Program-made: the position numbers and the translations under genes
Assembly: GCA_927353735.1 (NCBI GenBank)
Contig: CAKMIA010000005.1
Location: 32,155-96,154, forward strand
DNA: 64,000 nt
Reading direction: 5' to 3'
From: an uncultured Veillonellaceae bacterium
GTDB taxonomy: Bacteria > Bacillota > Negativicutes > Veillonellales > Dialisteraceae
Part shown: positions 62,130-64,000 of the stretch, piece after piece
Numbering within the stretch: the first letter of the stretch is position 1
Layout of the letters: each line of letters opens with the position of its first letter
The notes under the pieces: model-generated
Databases searched by the model: none
The model's input: the letters and a program-made list of their open reading frames with translations, nothing else
Told to the model about the DNA's origin: nothing

Positions 62130-63524
62130 ATGAGTGTTTCCGTCTGGGACGGGCTGTCCGTGGACTGGACGAACCTGTACGGACAGGACTGGAATGTACA
62201 GGCTTCTGATCTGGAGGCTTTCGGGCCGGAGATCCGTCGGGCCGCCGCAGAGGTGACCCGCATCCGGGAGAGCGGCTGCGGCCCGCGGGAGGGAGAAAAG
62301 GTCCTGTTCCCGAGGCTGCCTTATCTGCTGGAGGAAAAGCGGCTGATTTCCGAAGCGGAGATCGAAGCGATGAATGCGCTGGCCGGAGAATGCCGGGACG
62401 GCGTGGATGCGCTGATCTCCGTGGGCATCGGCGGCTCCTATCTGGGCAATCAGGTGTTGTTCGATGTGGCCTGCGGTTCCTACTGGAATCTCATGACCGC
62501 ACAGGAGCGGGACGGACGCCCGCAGGTGTTCTTTGCGGGACAGACCGCTGACCCGGAGGCGCTGGTCGCACTGCTGCACTATCTCCGGTCCCGGGCCGCC
62601 GAAAAGAAAGGCAGCTACCGGGTTCTGGTGCTGGTGATTTCCAAATCGGGCACCACGGTGGAGCCCTCCGGTGCGCTGTCCGTACTGGAGCGGACGCTGC
62701 CGGAATTCTGTAACGTCCGGTTTGCGGCTATCACAGACCGGGAAAAGGGGACCCTGCTCGAGCAGTGCCGTCATAAGGGCTGGACTCATTTCACCGTGCC
62801 GGAAGGCATCGGCGGCCGGTTCAGCGTCTTTTCCCAAGTGGGACTGGTCTTTGCGGCGCTGCTGGGACTGGATGGAGAGGGCTTTCTCCGCGGAGCCCGG
62901 CAGACCGAGGAGGCCTGCCGGTCGGAGGAATGGAAAACCAATCCGGCGCTGGCGCTGGCGGCCATGAAATATATCGCCACCGTCCGGTACGGAATCACCG
63001 CCGAGGTGACCATGCCCTACGGGAACCGTCTCCGGTCGCTCGGCGGCTGGTATGCCCAGCTTCTCGGGGAATCGCTGGGCAAGAAAAACACGGTGAGCGG
63101 AGAGCCGGCCTACGGCGGCCGCACGCCGGTGTGCGCCGTGGGGACGACGGACATGCATTCCCTCACGCAGGAGCATCAGGACGGGCGGAACAATAAGCTG
63201 CTCCAGTTCATTGCCGTGGAGGAAGCGGCAGAGGATCTTCCTTTCCATCTGGAGGAAGGGGGCAGGCCCTGCACGGTGCCCATGAGCCACGTGCTTCAGG
63301 CGGCGCTGCAGGCCAATGCAGAGGCGCTGGCCTCGGCGGGAAAGATGAGCTGCTGTCTCTCTCTCCACCGGCTGGACGCGGAGCATCTGGGCGGTCTGAT
63401 GTATTTCTTCTTCCTCACCATTGCCTATGAAGGGGCCATGGCGGGGATTGATGCCTACGATCAGCCCGGCGTGGAGACCTACAAGGCCATCCTGCACGGG
63501 GACCTGGCGGCATACGCTGACTGA
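62130..63524 (+). CDS. pgi: Glucose-6-phosphate isomerase
   Basis: 464 residues. Interconverts glucose 6-phosphate and fructose 6-phosphate in glycolysis and sugar-precursor supply. Phosphate-binding GIGGSYLG (99-106), ISKSGTT (170-176) and GGRFSVFS are typical, and the SLTQEHQDG region holds the catalytic His/Glu area. ATG 62130 is chosen for the family start; GAGG lies ten bases ahead, weak. Sixteen bases after the LptD-like gene, so probably co-transcribed with it. Confidence 0.94.
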   Translation: MSVSVWDGLSVDWTNLYGQDWNVQASDLEAFGPEIRRAAAEVTRIRESGCGPREGEKVLFPRLPYLLEEKRLISEAEIEAMNALAGECRDGVDALISVGIGGSYLGNQVLFDVACGSYWNLMTAQERDGRPQVFFAGQTADPEALVALLHYLRSRAAEKKGSYRVLVLVISKSGTTVEPSGALSVLERTLPEFCNVRFAAITDREKGTLLEQCRHKGWTHFTVPEGIGGRFSVFSQVGLVFAALLGLDGEGFLRGARQTEEACRSEEWKTNPALALAAMKYIATVRYGITAEVTMPYGNRLRSLGGWYAQLLGESLGKKNTVSGEPAYGGRTPVCAVGTTDMHSLTQEHQDGRNNKLLQFIAVEEAAEDLPFHLEEGGRPCTVPMSHVLQAALQANAEALASAGKMSCCLSLHRLDAEHLGGLMYFFFLTIAYEGAMAGIDAYDQPGVETYKAILHGDLAAYAD

Positions 63525-63560
63525 TGGCAGGCAGGGGCCCTGACGGGCAGGGGGCGCGCT

Positions 63561-64000
63561 ATGTGGCAGAGACGACGGATCGGAATGGCAGCCGGACTGG
63601 GGCTGGCCCTTCTGGCGCTGTCCCTGTGGGGCACGTTCCGCGGCGGCACGGCGGCAGAGCTGCTGCCGGAGGAAAAGCCGGCGCTCGCCGTTGAGGAGGC
63701 GGTGCCGATTTCCCCGGGAACGGGCGGCATCGTCATGAAATATGACGCCGCGCGGTATGTCCGCACCGAACCGCTCCGGGACCCCTTTCATCTGGAAGCG
63801 CCGGCAGCGGAGGAAAAGCCGGCGGCCGTTCCCCGTGCAGGCGCTTCCGGGCAGAAAGAACAGGCGGCACAGCCGGAAGCGGAGCGGCCTGTTTTGAAGG
63901 GCGTACTGATTCTGGGCGATGACCGCCGGGCCATGATGGCTTACGGCGGGGGGCCCCCCTCCCTGAGAAAAGGAGGGCAGGGGCGCGGACGTGCCGTTCT
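63561..64000 (+). CDS. Membrane-anchored protein with RDPF motif, partial (runs off right edge)
   Basis: The visible 146 codons begin with MWQRRRIGMAAGLGLALLAL, a membrane anchor. A Pro/Glu/Ala-rich stretch follows, with the motif RDPFHLEAP at about 74-82, and then VLKGVLILGDDRRAMMAYGG. The combination of one anchor, a DPF motif and a later strand reading LKGV...DDRRAMM resembles PilP/GspC-type pilus or secretion proteins, but likeness is weak. No clear ribosome site. Near 63948 a 12-base G/C palindrome enters the frame and the residues after it (GGGPPSLRKGGQGRG) look unlike protein from the same family. Confidence 0.5.
   Translation, partial: MWQRRRIGMAAGLGLALLALSLWGTFRGGTAAELLPEEKPALAVEEAVPISPGTGGIVMKYDAARYVRTEPLRDPFHLEAPAAEEKPAAVPRAGASGQKEQAAQPEAERPVLKGVLILGDDRRAMMAYGGGPPSLRKGGQGRGRAV
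63948..63975. repeat. GC palindrome and inverted repeat at right edge
   Basis: GGGGGGCCCCCC (63948-63959) is a perfect palindrome; CCCTCC (63957-63962) and GGAGGG (63972-63977) around CTGAGAAAA form a second one. It may be the end of a short interspersed repeat inserted into the partial gene. Confidence 0.4.

Overview
The window looks like a diderm Firmicute of the Negativicutes (Veillonella/Dialister type). The evidence is a mix of Firmicute traits (S10-spc-alpha ribosomal order, a T-box leader, a SCIFF ranthipeptide pair) with outer-membrane machinery (an OstA/LptD-like barrel protein, an RND pump) and amino-acid fermentation genes (glutamate dehydrogenase, a giant 2-hydroxyacyl-CoA dehydratase activase-type protein). 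The assignment to genus is inference. I see no insertion sequence, prophage or CRISPR array.

1-4.1 kb (minus strand): a 5-oxoproline (pyroglutamate) operon, pxpA, NRAMP-like transporter, pxpB, pxpC, then a biotin carrier gene (accB) cut by the left edge. It starts from a perfect consensus promoter and a short leader with two terminator-like hairpins. 4.4-6.6 kb: a glycosyltransferase and a RuBisCO-like protein. 6.7-9.5 kb: a PadR-HAAS (DUF1700) operon with three small secreted low-complexity proteins, controlled by a palindrome lying on the promoter. 9.5-12.6 kb: a P-type cation ATPase and, upstream, a 54-residue membrane protein. 12.7-15.8 kb: glutamate dehydrogenase and a branched-chain amino-acid binding lipoprotein behind an Ile-type T-box whose antiterminator/terminator part is duplicated. 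15.8-19.1 kb: a Bcr/CflA efflux pump, a B3/B4-domain protein, a DnaQ-like exonuclease and ogt. 19.2-24.1 kb: a TetR regulator and the 1430-residue activase-type protein.

24.8-44.1 kb (plus strand): one nearly unbroken translation block, L7Ae-like protein, rpsL, rpsG, fusA, tuf, then rpsJ to rplQ, including secY, adk, map, infA and rpoA. rpoB/rpoC do not precede it and rpsD is absent. Its base composition and codon use differ from the GC-richer flanks, as expected for highly expressed genes.

44.3-64 kb: an RND efflux pair; two tandem AEC carriers (minus); a Ser tRNA; a YitT protein; murB and galE; a P-loop/Asp23-like protein; Gly and Pro tRNAs (minus); a tail-anchored charged protein; the SCIFF peptide and its radical SAM maturase; and an envelope cluster (two secreted proteins, the LptD-like protein, pgi and a membrane-anchored protein cut by the right edge).

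Most predictions rest on recognisable family motifs; regulatory calls rest on hexamer matches, spacing and drawn hairpins without energy calculation.
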